Part shown: positions 17,914 to 26,616 of the stretch, in pieces | Layout: each line of letters begins with the position of its first letter | How positions within the stretch are numbered: position 1 is the stretch's first letter | Assembly: GCF_000346505.1 (NCBI RefSeq) | Contig: NZ_ANOH01000115.1 | Location: 1-56,398 of the forward strand | Direction of reading: 5' to 3' | Length of the DNA: 56,398 bases | DNA from: Aporhodopirellula sallentina SM41 | Lineage (GTDB): Bacteria > Planctomycetota > Planctomycetia > Pirellulales > Pirellulaceae | Position numbers and translations under genes: made by a program | Notes under the pieces: generated by a model | What the model saw: the letters and a program-made list of their open reading frames with translations, nothing else | What the model was told of the DNA's origin: nothing | Database searches by the model: none

Positions 17914-18597
17914 ATGAATTGGCTCTTCGAACCCGCGCGGATGCAGTTTTGTGAGGCGACGCTCGACGGGCCGATCGCTCACCCGGCGGATACCTGGACG
18001 AATATCGGTCCGGTCATTGCCGGGATCGTGATTCTTTTGCACGCCAAACGCCCGCTCGCAAAGTTGCTCGGCGGGGCGGCATTGTGGACCGGAATCGCGT
18101 CGGGCTACTTTCACGCGAGCAACACGATCCTCGGTGAAACGTTGGATCTCAGCGGGATGTTCATGTTCATCCTCGCCATCGCGGCGCTCCAGCAGCAACG
18201 GGCGCGGCCCAATCATCCAGGCAGTTCGATGCTGATGGGATTGGTGGTCCTCGGCACCTTAATCCTGACCGTTCTCTCGTCGATCTCGACGGCGTTTGCC
18301 AGCCCCATGTTCGCGGCGATCGTGGTGGTCGTGGTGATTCGCGGTCTCTACGACCAAAAGCTAACGCCATGGGCCTATGCGATGGTGGTCACGTTCCTGG
18401 TCGCATGGGGATTCTGGTGGCTCGACTTTTTGCACATCGTTTGCAACCCCAATAACCATATCCTCACCCTGCACGGGATGTGGCATCTGCTCAACGGACT
18501 CGTCTTCTGGCTCGCCTATCGGCACTATGAGTTGACCATGCGGGATCCACCTGCGGGTGAAGTGGCAGACTCTGCGCCGGAGAATGTCACCCCCTAG
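17914..18597 (+). CDS. CREST/ceramidase-like seven-helix membrane hydrolase
   Basis: A 227-residue integral membrane protein with about seven helices. The polar residues match the CREST superfamily (alkaline ceramidases, PAQR-type): FCE near 12-14 followed by ADTWTNIGPV, then SGYFHASN near 67-74 with ETLDLSG shortly after, and the C-terminal pair HGMWH near 188-192. In that superfamily the Ser, Asp and three His residues bind a metal that hydrolyses amide bonds of lipids. The substrate here is unknown. The subfamily assignment rests on these motifs, and full length fits. It is 110 bases upstream of ndh and may share its transcript. Confidence 0.65.
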   Translation: MNWLFEPARMQFCEATLDGPIAHPADTWTNIGPVIAGIVILLHAKRPLAKLLGGAALWTGIASGYFHASNTILGETLDLSGMFMFILAIAALQQQRARPNHPGSSMLMGLVVLGTLILTVLSSISTAFASPMFAAIVVVVVIRGLYDQKLTPWAYAMVVTFLVAWGFWWLDFLHIVCNPNNHILTLHGMWHLLNGLVFWLAYRHYELTMRDPPAGEVADSAPENVTP

Positions 18598-18707
18598 TCG
18601 ATTCGCCTAGGGAATCCGAATACAACTTTCGGGTTTGCAACGCGTTTGCGAGAACAATACGACCTCACCGATGTCCGCATTGCCGAATTCTTCCACGGAA
18701 CAATCTG

Positions 18708-19985
18708 ATGGCTGAGAAAAAAATAGTGATCGTTGGCGGTGGTTTTGCCGGAATCAACGCGGCAAAGAAGCTCGGTCGAGCCCAAGACTGTTCGGTCACC
18801 ATCATCGATCGCCGCAACCATCACCTCTTTCAACCGTTGCTCTACCAAGTGGCGATGGCGGGTTTGGATCCGTCGGATATCGCATCGCCGATTCGATCGA
18901 TGTTGAACCGCTACGACAATATTTCGACGTTGCTCGGAACGGTCGAAAGTGTCGATGTCGATTGCCAAGTTTTGCAAACCGAAGTCGGAGTGATCCCCTA
19001 CGACTATCTCATCGTCGCGTGTGGAGCGACGCATGACTACTTCGGACGGGATGAGTGGGAAGACTTCGCACCGGGCCTCAAAACGATCCCTCAGGCGACC
19101 GAGATTCGCCGCCGCGTCTTGATGGCGTTCGAATCCGCCGAACGGACCAATGACCTGGACGAGCAGAAACGATTCATGACGTTTGTGTTGGTTGGGGGCG
19201 GACCGACGGGAGTCGAGTTGGCCGGCGCGATCGCCGAGATGGCTCGCAATACCCTCAAACGTGACTTCAAGACGATCGATGCGAGTCACGCCAAGGTGAT
19301 CTTGGTGCAGAGCGGTGATCGGATCCTGAAACAGTTTCCTGACCCTCTTTCGAAGTACAGCAAAGAGGCCTTGGAGAGTCTCGGTGTCGAAGTTCGTCTA
19401 GGTGATCGCGTGACGGATATCAACGGCGAGGGCGTGCGTGTCGGCGAGCAGTTTGTTCATGCCCGAACGGTGATTTGGGCGGCGGGCGTGAAAGCCAATC
19501 CGATCGGCAAGACGCTCGGTGCCGAGACGGACCGGGCGGGGCGTGTCGTGGTGCAGCCGGATCTGTCGATCGACGGACACCCCGAGGTTTTTGTGATCGG
19601 CGACCTCGCCGCGGCGAAAGACAAAGCCGGCAACCCACTGCCCGGTTTGGCACCGGTGGCTATCCAGCAAGGTCATTACGTGGGGAAATTGATCCGTGCC
19701 GAGGTTGCCGGGAAAATTACGCCGACGTCGCGCCGTCCGTTCCACTATCTCGACAAGGGGCAGGTGGCGACAATCGGACGACGACGAGCCGTGATGCAAA
19801 GCGGGCGGATGCGTCTCAAAGGCACCATCGCGTGGCTGGGATGGCTGTTGATTCACATCCTTTATCTCAACGGATTTCGAAACCGATTCTTTGTGTTTCT
19901 GTCGTGGGCATGGTCTTACGTGACGTTCGCCCGCGGTGCCCGGTTGATCGTCGCTAAGGCGTGGAAGAACAGCGGTACCGAGTAG
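18708..19985 (+). CDS. ndh: Type II NADH dehydrogenase (NDH-2-like)
   Basis: Predicted to oxidise NADH and reduce quinone without proton pumping, on the cytoplasmic membrane face. The 425-residue flavoprotein has the FAD loop IVIVGGGFAGINAAKKLG at 6-23, LFQPLLYQVAMAGLDPSDIA (typical of NDH-2), the NADH loop FVLVGGGPTGVELAGAIAE near 160-178, the FAD segment VFVIGDLAAA near 294-303, and APVAIQQGHYVGK. The C-terminal part (TIAWLGWLLIHILYLNGF and the segment after it) is the amphipathic membrane-binding region. The start ATG at 18708 places the FAD loop at the very N-terminus as expected. A related ferredoxin-type reductase function is less likely. Confidence 0.9.
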   Translation: MAEKKIVIVGGGFAGINAAKKLGRAQDCSVTIIDRRNHHLFQPLLYQVAMAGLDPSDIASPIRSMLNRYDNISTLLGTVESVDVDCQVLQTEVGVIPYDYLIVACGATHDYFGRDEWEDFAPGLKTIPQATEIRRRVLMAFESAERTNDLDEQKRFMTFVLVGGGPTGVELAGAIAEMARNTLKRDFKTIDASHAKVILVQSGDRILKQFPDPLSKYSKEALESLGVEVRLGDRVTDINGEGVRVGEQFVHARTVIWAAGVKANPIGKTLGAETDRAGRVVVQPDLSIDGHPEVFVIGDLAAAKDKAGNPLPGLAPVAIQQGHYVGKLIRAEVAGKITPTSRRPFHYLDKGQVATIGRRRAVMQSGRMRLKGTIAWLGWLLIHILYLNGFRNRFFVFLSWAWSYVTFARGARLIVAKAWKNSGTE

Positions 19986-20009
19986 TGATCGCGAGCCCGC
20001 CGTGCTCTC

Positions 20010-20094
20010 TTTCGAACGCTTTCAAAAGTGATGTGGCCGATGTCGCCCAACTTCGGCGCCCTGAATTTCGGTGAATCCAGCTACAAGGCTCTCG
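20010..20094 (+). repeat. Intergenic element R1, copy 2 (right end lost)
   Basis: From CGAACGCTTTCAAAAGTGATG through GCCGATGTCGCCC, ACTTCGG and CTGAATTTCGGTGAATCCAG this matches the other R1 copies. The ATCGGACACGT part and the right terminal repeat are missing or diverged. It lies between the converging ndh and fliF genes, about 25 bases past the ndh stop. Confidence 0.65.
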
Positions 20095-20128
20095 TTTTCC
20101 GACGCGGTTTGATTTTTGTTTAGACCGA

Positions 20129-20180
20129 AGTGGATCTTGTTAAAGATCCTGCTGCATGAGGATCTTCAACAAGATCCACT
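20129..20180. repeat. R2-type twin hairpin between ndh and fliF
   Basis: Two 22-base arms (20129-20150 and 20159-20180) pair with a single mismatch across an 8-base loop (GCTGCATG). Each arm also folds on itself, for example GGATCTTcaacAAGATCC. The right arm is followed by ACCCGAAAAT, much like the tail of the R2 copy at 14.1 kb, although the arm sequences differ. It could end transcription from both sides. Confidence 0.75.
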
Positions 20181-20242
20181 ACCCGAAAATGAGCTGAGCC
20201 GCACTACCGATATCCCGTTGTCCGTTCAGAGGATCGCAAGCG

Positions 20243-21877
20243 TTACGCGGCGTCGCCTACCCAACTGCGGATGACGTTAGCGGCGACCTCGGGATTGCCT
20301 TCGACCAGATCAACCAGTTCGTTCTTGAGTGAGCCGCCGGTGATTTCCATCTGTTCATGCTTGCCTTCCTCTTCTTCGACCGGGGCCGGTGGTGCGGGCA
20401 GTTCGAGTCCGAAGCCTTCGGAGAACCCGGCCGGATCGGTGTCGCCGCCCATGGATTTCATTGCTCCGCGGGCGACGAGCAATGCGGTCGCGGCGAGCAG
20501 CAACATGGCAATCGATTGCCACGAATCAGCCAGCCAAGTCAGTGCGGCTTGGCCGGTGCCTGACGAAGCGACTTGGCGTTCGGGTAGATCCGGGTAGTCC
20601 CAAACTTCGACGAGCGGGAAGCGGTCTTCTCCGGCGGAGACTTCCGGCAACAGCGGCGTGACCGCGGATTGGATCGCGAGTTTGGTGGAGTCGCGTAGTT
20701 TCTGTAGCGCGTCGTCGCTCAACGCCTCGACGTCTTCGGGCGATTTGTCCGGGTTGTCTTGAAGGAAATTGTGGAGGTGAACTTGGCGGTAGTAGCTCAT
20801 CGGCAAACCGATCGAGACGCGAATGCGTTTGACCGTCAGTGCCGCGGTGCGTGTGGTCTCGTACTCTTGACCGGCGACCCGGTTGCTCGACGTTTGGTCT
20901 TCTTTGGTTTTGGTCGTTTGCGTCGTCGCTTCGATCTTGATCGGGCGATTACTCAACGCGTTGGCCTGCGTTCCTGGCACGCCGCCTGGCATCGGGCGTG
21001 AGGATTCGTTTTCGAATTTGCGGCGGGATTCCGAGAGCGTTGTCGGCTGAGCGTCGAACTTCAGGCTCGCCTTTTCGCTGCCCATCGTGGGATCGATGTC
21101 GGCGAACGTTTTGACATGGATTTGACCGTATCCGGCGAGTTGAGCGCGGATCTTCTGTTCGTAGTAGGATTCCTCTTCACGGCGTTTCTTGGACAGCGGG
21201 TCATCGTTCTCCGAGTCGCCGGGCATGACCGACGCGTTGGTATCGGTGACCTGCACGTCGTCGATTGACATGCCTGCGAACGATGCACGGATCATCTCTT
21301 TGATCATTTGAATCCGTGCCCGAGACAACGGATCGACGCCTTCGGGTTGGACGACGACACTCGCCGATTGTTTTCGGCCGCGCGACAGCCCCATGCGCTC
21401 GCCGCGGTCGTACGTCACGCTCGCAGTGCGGACGTCGGGGAACTTTGCGATGTAGTCACTGAGGTCGCGTTCTTTGGCGTGGCTGACGCGAGCGAGTCTT
21501 TGTTCGCTCGATTCGAAAGGTGTCGATGAGTCGATGGCGGCTTGGATATGCGAACGCAGCGACATCGGCAACGCGGCCGACGCGTCAAGAGCGGCGAGGA
21601 AGTCGCTGCGCTGTTCGGTTGGGATTTCCATCCGACGGCCATCGCGCCTCCATCCGGTCAAACCGGCCGCACCGAAAGCCAGTTCGGCGGCGTCGAGGTC
21701 TTTTTCGTCGAGCAGTTTGCCGCCAAGCAGGTATTCCGTTTTGGGCGAACTCGACCCTCGCACCAAAAATCCCAAGGCGATCACGATCACCGTAACCAGC
21801 AACCCCGCGATGATTCGCGAAGGTACCGGCATCGCCAGGAAGACGTTGCGAAATTGGTCGATCAGGTTTTGAAGCAT
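20243..21877 (-). CDS. fliF: Flagellar MS-ring protein FliF
   Basis: A 544-residue protein that forms the MS ring of the flagellar basal body in the inner membrane. It has an N-terminal transmembrane helix (IIAGLLVTVIVIALGFLV, about 22-39), ring-building domains (DERDLSDYIAKFPDVRTASVTYD-like segment, QSASVVVQPEG, QMIKEMIRASFAGM), and a second helix near 450-470 (SIAMLLLAATALLVARGAM). The cytoplasmic tail LVDLVEGNPEVAANVIRSWV is the FliG-binding type. The length is typical. It is the last gene of the flagellar cluster, 191 bases after fliE on the same strand; that gap has no strong terminator. Confidence 0.95.
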   Translation of the reverse strand: MLQNLIDQFRNVFLAMPVPSRIIAGLLVTVIVIALGFLVRGSSSPKTEYLLGGKLLDEKDLDAAELAFGAAGLTGWRRDGRRMEIPTEQRSDFLAALDASAALPMSLRSHIQAAIDSSTPFESSEQRLARVSHAKERDLSDYIAKFPDVRTASVTYDRGERMGLSRGRKQSASVVVQPEGVDPLSRARIQMIKEMIRASFAGMSIDDVQVTDTNASVMPGDSENDDPLSKKRREEESYYEQKIRAQLAGYGQIHVKTFADIDPTMGSEKASLKFDAQPTTLSESRRKFENESSRPMPGGVPGTQANALSNRPIKIEATTQTTKTKEDQTSSNRVAGQEYETTRTAALTVKRIRVSIGLPMSYYRQVHLHNFLQDNPDKSPEDVEALSDDALQKLRDSTKLAIQSAVTPLLPEVSAGEDRFPLVEVWDYPDLPERQVASSGTGQAALTWLADSWQSIAMLLLAATALLVARGAMKSMGGDTDPAGFSEGFGLELPAPPAPVEEEEGKHEQMEITGGSLKNELVDLVEGNPEVAANVIRSWVGDAA

Positions 21878-22068
21878 GGGGTCTTCGCGTTAGGACTTTC
21901 GTCGATAGGGGCTTGGATACTTATCCGAGGACTCAACCGTCGGCCGGCACTGTGGTTGCGGTTGCGATTGGGACAACCGGGGCTAACGCCTGTTGGCTCA
22001 TTGAGTCGCGAGCTATGAATGGGTGAGGTTGTCGGATAGGTCGTTCATTTGGGATCGCGGTAGGCGAG

Positions 22069-22467
22069 TTAGATTTGGATCTGTTGGACTTCGCGGTAGG
22101 CGTCCATCAACTTGTTGCGAATTTGCATGAGCATTCGGAACGCCAGGTCCGCTTTCTGCACCGCCGTCAAAACTTCGGCTTCGTTCACGTCGCCGCCGGT
22201 CAGCAATGAGTTCATCATCGCGTCCGCACCGGTTTGCATCGAGTTGACGCCTTTGACCTGATCAACCAGCAGGCCGGTTAGTCCGCCGCCGGTGTCCGAG
22301 GTCGGCGTGGGATGACCGTCCGGTGAAAGGTTCGCTGGCGACAGTTCCAGCGAGAACCCAGGCGACTTCGCATCGCCATACGATCCCGGCATCGTGCCCG
22401 GTTGCGGCTGCGCGTAGGACGGCAGCGGCGGTGGAGCGATCGGCGGTAATCGTATCGGACCGGACAT
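22069..22467 (-). CDS. fliE: Flagellar basal-body protein FliE
   Basis: A 132-residue protein. The C-terminal 75 residues fit FliE, the adaptor between the MS ring and the rod: GADAMMNSLLTGGDVNEAEV followed by LTAVQKADLAFRMLMQIRNK and LMDAYREVQQIQI. The N-terminal 45 residues are Pro/Ser-rich (IRLPPIAPPPLPSYAQPQPG) and disordered in appearance, longer than in most FliE proteins. It starts 4 bases after the flgC stop, so the two are co-transcribed. Confidence 0.92.
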   Translation of the reverse strand: MSGPIRLPPIAPPPLPSYAQPQPGTMPGSYGDAKSPGFSLELSPANLSPDGHPTPTSDTGGGLTGLLVDQVKGVNSMQTGADAMMNSLLTGGDVNEAEVLTAVQKADLAFRMLMQIRNKLMDAYREVQQIQI

Positions 22468-22471
22468 TCAG

Positions 22472-22891
22472 TTACGCCAAGATGGCAAGGCGTTGACGGC
22501 TCATGTCTTTGCTGATTTCGATCACACCAATGTTGGCTTCGTAGGCGCGCGTTGTTTCCATCGCATCGACCATCTGTGTGGTCAGGTCGATGTTGGGATA
22601 GGCGACGTATCCTTCCCACTCGCCTTCTTTGATGGCCAGTGGGTGTTCGGGTTGGTAACGATAGAGCGGTTCGGATTGGTCGACGAGGACGTCCGACACT
22701 TTCACGCCCGCCGCTTCGCCGCTTCCTGCCGACTCGTCGGTTTGGAAGACGACTTGGCGTGCTTTGTAGGGGCTCGGGTTGCCGTTCTCGTCGACCAAGG
22801 ACGAGATGTTGGCGATGTTGCCCGAGATGGTGTTCAGACGCGTCCGCTGAGCGACAAGCGCGGAGGTGCTGATATCAAGGGAACTCATCAT
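22472..22891 (-). CDS. flgC: Flagellar rod protein FlgC
   Basis: A 139-residue proximal-rod subunit. The N-terminal helix LDISTSALVAQRTRLNTISG with NIANIS and the C-terminal helix VDAMETTRAYEANIGVIEIS are the paired coiled-coil ends of rod proteins. The middle YPNIDLTTQMVD matches FlgC. Two ATG codons in a row (22889-22891 and 22886-22888) begin it, two bases after the flgB stop. Confidence 0.95.
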   Translation of the reverse strand: MMSSLDISTSALVAQRTRLNTISGNIANISSLVDENGNPSPYKARQVVFQTDESAGSGEAAGVKVSDVLVDQSEPLYRYQPEHPLAIKEGEWEGYVAYPNIDLTTQMVDAMETTRAYEANIGVIEISKDMSRQRLAILA

Positions 22892-22893
22892 GA

Positions 22894-23436
22894 TTAAGCC
22901 CTTTCGGTAATGGCGGCGCGGAGCAGGTCGAACTGGTTTCGCATCGTCGAGATGGCGAGGTTATGGAGGTGTTTGTTCTTTGAGATCTTGTTGACTTGTT
23001 CTTCGAGGGAAACGTCACTGCCGTCGTGGTAGACGATCGATTCCATCGCCGAACGTGGGCCGCTCCATCGGTCGTCTCGTGTCACGGCTTCGGTGGGGCC
23101 GACGTGTTCGATTCGTGGGTCTTTGGCCTGCGACCCGACTCCGGACGCCGAGGCTGCTTCGGCCGACAGGATCGGATGCCCGAGCATGCCCGGGAGAACG
23201 CCCGGCCAGTCAGTGAGCGGTGGGCTGCTGTTTTCGATCTCGCCGTTCGCCGGATGGGGCTCTCGGATCGAACGAGCCAACTCTGTTTGAAATTCGTCAA
23301 CGTCAAGGTCGCGGCTGCGGTAATCGGGCGTGCTCAAGTTGGCAATATTGCCAGCGAGTAACTCGTGGCGACGTTCGGTGAATGCGATCGTCTGTTCGAG
23401 TGCGCCGATGGTGGTCGCAGCCAACGGGTTGAACAT
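22894..23436 (-). CDS. flgB: Flagellar rod protein FlgB
   Basis: A 180-residue proximal-rod subunit. The N-terminal segment ERRHELLAGNIANLSTPDYR is the family hallmark, and the C-terminal helix VNKISKNKHLHNLAISTMRN pairs with it. The middle (about 55-125) is long and Gly/Pro/Ser-rich, making it larger than the usual ~135 residues. The ATG at 23436 is chosen because the gene upstream stops at 23438, one base away (TGAGATG), and the family start MFNPLA fits; the same frame is open a little further upstream. Confidence 0.93.
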   Translation of the reverse strand: MFNPLAATTIGALEQTIAFTERRHELLAGNIANLSTPDYRSRDLDVDEFQTELARSIREPHPANGEIENSSPPLTDWPGVLPGMLGHPILSAEAASASGVGSQAKDPRIEHVGPTEAVTRDDRWSGPRSAMESIVYHDGSDVSLEEQVNKISKNKHLHNLAISTMRNQFDLLRAAITERA

Positions 23437-23437
23437 C

Positions 23438-23860
23438 TCAGGCGGCTCGCCGTTGGGCTTGATGGTATACCGGCAACTTCGCGGTGACGGCACATCCGCC
23501 TTGCGGGCAGTTTTGCCAGGTCAGTTCCGCGGCCATTGCGGCGGCGATCATCGGCAGTTTGCAGGCACGTTGGTCGACGTCGCATCCGGTGTCGGCGATT
23601 TCGATCTCGACGCCCGTCGGTGTCTCGCAGGCAGTGATGGTGAGTTCTCCACCCTCGTGCATTTCGCCGATCGCTTGACGCACGAGGCTGTCGATCAACT
23701 GGCTCAACGAAGACGAATCCACCGGCAAGCGAAGGCTCAGGTCGATGTCGACTTCGAGGTGAATCGGAGCGGGATGTTTCATCAAAAGCTGAGAAGCAAC
23801 CGATTCGACTACAATTGCTAAAGGATGGTTGGCTTCGTTGCCGATCAAACGATGTGACAT
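23438..23860 (-). CDS. Degenerate stand-alone HATPase-like protein in the flagellar operon
   Basis: The 140-residue product from ATG 23860 follows the histidine-kinase ATPase fold: a strand-helix start, LSQLIDSLVRQAIGEM in the N-box place, GGELTITACETPTGVEIEIADTG as the two central strands, and GGCAVTAKLP at the end. Key residues are changed. The N-box Asn is Gln62, and the G1 box DxGxG reads DTGCD (Asp94 for the second Gly). There is no histidine phosphorylation domain and no membrane segment. It precedes flgB by one base, so it is co-expressed with rod genes. A structural or regulatory role without ATP turnover seems likely; this is inference. Confidence 0.65.
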   Translation of the reverse strand: MSHRLIGNEANHPLAIVVESVASQLLMKHPAPIHLEVDIDLSLRLPVDSSSLSQLIDSLVRQAIGEMHEGGELTITACETPTGVEIEIADTGCDVDQRACKLPMIAAAMAAELTWQNCPQGGCAVTAKLPVYHQAQRRAA

Positions 23861-24056
23861 GGTAGGATTCCGTTTCCTCAGGGTTCCCCGGCGAAAAAGG
23901 CCGAAGAAGGTTCTGGCGGGTTGCGAGCATCCGCTGGGCGGATCTCGATGAGCCCACATTTCAACGCGTCCGTACGTTGCATCTTGGCTGTTAGCGTTTT
24001 TCTCGCTGCCACCGCAAGACCGGTTTTGAAACAACGCGTCGTAATCTGCATGTCCG

Positions 24057-25547
24057 ATGACTAGTCAATTGCCCAAACGATGTTCTCGTCGACAATGGGG
24101 GCAACGATCGGCCAACGCGATCGCGGTCGGTGCGTTGTCCGGAACAATGGCAACTCTGACGGGGATCGGTTGTTCCTCGAAGCCGTCTCCGCCTCAACGT
24201 GTTGATGAACGTGGGCTCAATGGAGTTGGGCTTAATGGAGGCGGGCAGAGATACCGTGTCGGCGGTCCTTCCATGAACCCGACGTTGTGGGATCAGTCGG
24301 ACGAGTTGGTGTGTGTTCATTGTGAGTTGCCGACGCGAGTCGATCGTCAGATTTTGACGGCCGCTTTGCATGGCCGGGTTGAGCACGTTTTGCCGGCGAG
24401 TTCGACGGTTTGTTGGCACTGTGGTACGCAGTGGGATGTCGAATATCTGAGCACGATGCTCGCGAAGGAGGCGATCCCGCCGGACACGCTCGACGTGGAG
24501 GAAGTCGATCTCGAGAAAGTGCAATGTGGCGATCTCGTTTTGATTAATCCCCACGCGGAGCCCGCAACGGCACAGGTCAAACGGGTGTTGGCACGACCGG
24601 GCCAGTCCGTGTCTTATGACTCGTCGGGGCGTTTGCTCGTCGACGGCGATCGGGCTCAGGCGGGCTGGCGATCTGACGTGACGCTGCCCACGGTACCGGT
24701 CGACGTCGATCTTCACCGGGAGGAAACTCGTTGGTCGGTGGCGTCTGAAAAAGGGGGCAGTGACCATCTTGCACGCGTGCGGGATGCGGATCGGTCCTGG
24801 GTGATGACGTCTGTCGAAGGATTGCTGATATACGAGCATCGGAACGTTTATCGGGGCGATCGGCCGGTGCGTGTGCTCGATGATTACCCGGGCAACCTGG
24901 GGATTGATCGCCGATTGTTTCCCGCCGGCCGGTTGTCGACGAGCTTTGTGCTGACCGCGGAGGTAGCGGCCTCCGGGGGCAATGAACTCGTCGCGAGGAA
25001 TGAATCCGAACCGTTGGAGGTGGATGTATCCACCGGGTTTTGGACGGACGAAGGTATCCAGGTCCAACACGGAACAACGCGTTTGATTCCGGGTGAAGAA
25101 GTCCAGGTTCACCGGCGATGGGACGGAGCCGTCACCGGGACAACCACCGGGGCTGGTGTTGCCGACGGGGACGCGATGCGACGTCGTTTTCAGCCGCATC
25201 TTTCGGCAACCCGGCCGATCGGCGCTTTTTTGGCGCGGCGTTTGCGTTTCGAGCGGTCAGGATCCACTGCGAGTTCGGCGAGCACGGCTGCGAGCCCAAA
25301 GAACTCCCACGTGATCTTGCGAATTCGTGATTTGAGAGTTCAACGCGATGTGGAGTATCGGGAGGCAACAAACCCCCGCAACACCCCATCTATCGCGACC
25401 CGGTTCCCGCTTGCAGATGCCACATGGCAGTTGGGTGCGGACGAATGGTTCGTCGTCGGAGACAACGTGCCGCTCTCGATCGATAGCCGCCATTGGGGGG
25501 CTGTACATTCGGCCGAAATTGCCGGTGTCGTGAAGCCAGCTCGCTAA
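24057..25547 (+). CDS. Signal peptidase I-like (S26) protein with Cys-pair insert
   Basis: A 496-residue protein with S26 peptidase motifs: GGPSMNPTL with nucleophile Ser72, the Lys region QVKRVLARPGQSV with general base Lys175, and the C-terminal box FVVGDNVPLSIDSRHWG near 464-480. The Ser-to-Lys spacing is widened by an insert with two Cys pairs, C86-x2-C89 and C119-x2-C122, that looks like a zinc ribbon. About 270 further residues of unknown fold separate Lys175 from the last box. The N-terminal hydrophobic stretch (AIAVGALSGTMATLTGIGC) is either an anchor or a weak lipobox ending at Cys39. It probably cuts signal peptides at the membrane, but may have special substrates. It is divergent from the flagellar operon. 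Confidence 0.75.
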   Translation: MTSQLPKRCSRRQWGQRSANAIAVGALSGTMATLTGIGCSSKPSPPQRVDERGLNGVGLNGGGQRYRVGGPSMNPTLWDQSDELVCVHCELPTRVDRQILTAALHGRVEHVLPASSTVCWHCGTQWDVEYLSTMLAKEAIPPDTLDVEEVDLEKVQCGDLVLINPHAEPATAQVKRVLARPGQSVSYDSSGRLLVDGDRAQAGWRSDVTLPTVPVDVDLHREETRWSVASEKGGSDHLARVRDADRSWVMTSVEGLLIYEHRNVYRGDRPVRVLDDYPGNLGIDRRLFPAGRLSTSFVLTAEVAASGGNELVARNESEPLEVDVSTGFWTDEGIQVQHGTTRLIPGEEVQVHRRWDGAVTGTTTGAGVADGDAMRRRFQPHLSATRPIGAFLARRLRFERSGSTASSASTAASPKNSHVILRIRDLRVQRDVEYREATNPRNTPSIATRFPLADATWQLGADEWFVVGDNVPLSIDSRHWGAVHSAEIAGVVKPAR

Positions 25548-25737
25548 GTGTGCTCAAACGTCGCGTTTTGGCGTTTATGGCAGATAAGTTGGCCACAATG
25601 CCGCACTTTTGTCGATTGATCTAGCGTTACATTGATCTTCCCTCGTTGCTAATATGTTCTTAACGTGAAATTCACAGTGTTCCGTTTAACCGATTTCCCG
25701 CGACCAATGCGAATGTGAAGCGAGCAAAGGGCTGCAG

Positions 25738-26616
25738 ATGACCACCGGATTGTCCATGACCGATTTCGAACTCGCTATCGCAGTGATTGTGATCACGGTC
25801 TTGACTTTCCTTGCGTACCGGCTCGGTCATCGATGGACCCTGACGTCGCAGTGGGCGGAGACCGGTGTTTTAGCGGCTTCGGTCGGGATGGCGTTTTTAC
25901 TCGCGTGGAGCTATTTCGGGCGATTGGTCTGGGCAGAGGCGATCACGTCGAGTTCGGTGCTCTACTGGTCCAACGTGACCCCGATCGCGTTGGGGTTCAC
26001 GAGCGGGTTGGTGGGGCATACGCGGAGCATGAGGCGTGCACTGCGACCGTTGGTGACCGTATGCCTGATGGGATTGGCCATCGGTTATGTGGTGACCCCG
26101 ATCGCGCGTCCGGTGTTGTTCCCGTTGACGCTCAACGCCGTCCCGAATTGGAGAAATGGTGTCTGCATGCAGTCTCATGGTGCGAGTTGTGCACCGGCGG
26201 CAGCGGTCACGTTGCTGAAACATTTCGGCGTGGATGCGAGCGAGGTCTCGATGGCCGACGCGTGTTTGAGCAGCACCTTGGGGACTGCTCCCTTGGGTTT
26301 GTACCGGGGCCTCAAAACGATAGCCGATGAGCACGGCCTCGAGGCCCGCGTGGCTTCGCGTGACCCGTCGACATGGATCGACGCAGGTCAGTTGCCCAAC
26401 GTCGCCCTGGTGAGTTTCGAGTCGTTTCCTGGTCAACCGATGGGGAACCGTTTTCTCGGTAGCCGTTTCTCCGGACATGTGATCACGGTGCTCGGCCGAA
26501 CCGATGGCGGTCGATGGTTGATCGGTGATCCGGCCGTTGGCAAAGTTTCTTGGTCCGATGACGAACTGCGGACCCGCATCACCGGCGAAGCGATCTATCT
26601 CGAGAAACAGCAGTAG
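25738..26616 (+). CDS. Membrane-anchored C39-type cysteine peptidase
   Basis: A 292-residue protein with about four N-terminal helices (about 10-28, 42-62, 78-92, 104-130) followed by a papain-like C39 domain. Catalytic residues are Cys151 in GASCAPAAAVTLL, His247 in SGHVITVLGR and Asp264 in LIGDPAVGK. C39 domains usually sit on ABC exporters and cut double-glycine leaders. Here there is no ABC module in the protein or beside it, so it is a stand-alone membrane peptidase-like protein. Start ATG 25738 follows AAAGG at 8 bases. It lies 190 bases after the S26 peptidase-like gene in the same direction. Confidence 0.75.
   Translation: MTTGLSMTDFELAIAVIVITVLTFLAYRLGHRWTLTSQWAETGVLAASVGMAFLLAWSYFGRLVWAEAITSSSVLYWSNVTPIALGFTSGLVGHTRSMRRALRPLVTVCLMGLAIGYVVTPIARPVLFPLTLNAVPNWRNGVCMQSHGASCAPAAAVTLLKHFGVDASEVSMADACLSSTLGTAPLGLYRGLKTIADEHGLEARVASRDPSTWIDAGQLPNVALVSFESFPGQPMGNRFLGSRFSGHVITVLGRTDGGRWLIGDPAVGKVSWSDDELRTRITGEAIYLEKQQ

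Noticed and set aside
23991-25199. Minus-strand 402-residue open frame opposite the signal-peptidase-like gene
   Set aside because: No domain, Arg-rich, and the plus frame has the S26 motifs.
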